Assembly: GCA_903970295.1 (NCBI GenBank)
Contig: CAJCHQ010000730.1
Coordinates: 1-5,734 of the forward strand
Origin: Bryobacterales bacterium
GTDB lineage: Bacteria > Cyanobacteriota > Vampirovibrionia > Obscuribacterales > Obscuribacteraceae
Length of the DNA stretch: 5,734 nucleotides
Reading direction: 5' to 3'
Of this stretch, positions 4,913-5,734 are shown piece after piece; the first letter of the stretch is position 1; each line of letters starts with the position of its first letter. A model generated the notes under the pieces. It searched no databases. It saw only the letters and a program-made list of their open reading frames with translations, and had not been told where the DNA came from. Position numbers and translations under genes: made by a program.

Positions 4913-5734
4913 TTACTGGTAGTACACCATGTATTGCTTCAGCTGCTCCGCTCCGGGGCCCAAATCAATAGAACCTGAAACGCCTGTGGTGTAAGCGTTA
5001 AACGAATTATTGTTCGGTCCTTTTCCAACCAGGAAACCGCCGTAATTTTCGAGAGCACCGAAGATGGCCTTGCCTGCGGTAGTCAAATTGAAATCGTCTA
5101 GCGTCATGTTCGCAGGTAGCTTGAGTGCAATCTTGCCGTTTTCGCTGAGAGGCGCTCCGACAACATTTCCATCTGTATGATTTCCGGGACCCTGGTCTCC
5201 CAGTAATGTGTTGACCCAGCTCTGTTCGACACCAAGGGCTAAGGCATGGTTGATCTTACCGCTCTCCAGCTCTTGCGCTGTCACGTCACCAACCGCTCCG
5301 GCTACGCCCCAGGCATTGGCACCTCTCGGTGCCGTGCTGTCGGTGTTCGATATGGCTACTGAAGATGTAGTCCATTCGCCATTCTTCCCTTGTTTGAGTT
5401 GCCAGAAATCGTAGGTCTGCTTGGTCACAGAATCAATTACCTGAAGATGACCATCGGTTCCATCGGCCGGCGTGAAGCCACCTTTAGGAATAGGCACAGT
5501 GAGAGAAGTGGTGCCCTTCGGATAAGACCAATCAGGTTTTGTCACTGTGATAGTCGCAGTGCCGTGGGTGCCGTCTGTAGTCTGAATAGGATAATTGTAG
5601 CCTTTTTCGTTGGGTTGGGCGGTAGATAAGCCCACGGTGAAATCGTCGCCATGGAGCGCTTTCTCGAGGTTTACTGCTTTCGTTCCTGTATCGGCGGGAT
5701 TCTGGTGAAGTCCTTTGACGTTTTGGTAGTAAGT
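4913..5734 (-). CDS. Probable extracellular protein, 3' part only (N-terminus outside window)
   Basis: The frame is open to the right edge and the 273 visible residues end at TAA. A GTG at 5635 is internal, not the start, because coding continues upstream of it (TYYQNVKGLHQNPADTG onward). Counting from the edge, residues 47-90 are Thr/Gly-rich beta strands including a VPIPKGG turn. Then come DGHLQVID (94-101) and YDFWQLK (108-114), a Gly/Ala-rich segment, QELESGKINHALAL (154-167), IALKLP (202-207) and IFGALENYGGFLVG (224-237). This order matches a module I know from exported bacterial proteins, where the usual forms are DGHxxVxDP, ELxxGxIxHAL and ALxxYGxxVxD. Its biochemical role is not established to my knowledge. 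The Asp usually found after the YGxxV motif appears replaced by Gly-Lys here. The protein is likely secreted, but the signal peptide cannot be seen. It converges with the orphan gene and has no visible link to the operon. Confidence 0.8.
   Translation of the reverse strand, partial: TYYQNVKGLHQNPADTGTKAVNLEKALHGDDFTVGLSTAQPNEKGYNYPIQTTDGTHGTATITVTKPDWSYPKGTTSLTVPIPKGGFTPADGTDGHLQVIDSVTKQTYDFWQLKQGKNGEWTTSSVAISNTDSTAPRGANAWGVAGAVGDVTAQELESGKINHALALGVEQSWVNTLLGDQGPGNHTDGNVVGAPLSENGKIALKLPANMTLDDFNLTTAGKAIFGALENYGGFLVGKGPNNNSFNAYTTGVSGSIDLGPGAEQLKQYMVYYQ

Noticed and set aside
5633..5635. GTG as the start of the right-edge gene
   Set aside because: The frame is open and protein-like for 33 further codons to the edge, and no Shine-Dalgarno site precedes this codon, so it is an internal valine.
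1..5734. CRISPR array, tRNA, rRNA, transposase or insertion-sequence ends
   Set aside because: No regularly spaced repeats, cloverleaf, rRNA-like sequence or transposase motif was seen on either strand.

Overview
The window looks bacterial: compact genes, Shine-Dalgarno sites, a TAATG-coupled gene pair and clear export signals. It holds four complete protein genes and one gene cut by the right edge. Four of the five products carry, or probably carry, an export signal or an extracellular-type module. The lipobox points to a diderm or lipoprotein-making envelope. The mix of TPR-rich exported proteins and extracellular modules recalls large environmental genomes such as Candidatus Obscuribacterales (non-photosynthetic Cyanobacteria relatives). 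That placement is a low-confidence impression, since no rRNA or marker gene is present.

Layout. Minus strand, 3544 down to 145: a probable three-gene envelope operon. In order of transcription it encodes (i) a 678-aa lipoprotein with a helical TPR-type region and a C-terminal beta-rich domain resembling DUF7305, (ii) a 245-aa exported TPR-like protein with a Gly/Asn/Met-rich tail, and (iii) a 179-aa exported Gln/Asn/Pro-rich protein. Genes (i) and (ii) are 86 nt apart, with a good candidate internal promoter in the gap. Genes (ii) and (iii) overlap by one base. A tiny ATGA-overlapping frame follows gene (iii), but nothing there is convincing as a gene.

3545-3921 is a divergent intergenic region. 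Its most notable element is a perfect CRP/FNR-type palindrome (TGTGA-N6-TCACA) upstream of the lipoprotein gene.

3922-4578, plus strand: a 218-aa protein without an export signal. I do not recognise it, but it contains an internal duplication of roughly 80-100 residues. It converges on the last gene across 4579-4912, which carries a strong two-tier stem-loop at 4801-4849.

4913-5734, minus strand, is the 3' portion of an extracellular-type protein with a conserved module (DGHxxVID ... ELExGxIxHAL ... ALExYGxxV). Its N-terminus lies beyond the window.

The best candidate for an undescribed system is the operon: a TPR plus beta-domain lipoprotein with two small coupled exported partners, possibly under cAMP-receptor-type control. 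No catalytic motif is visible, so a scaffold or surface-assembly role is inference only.
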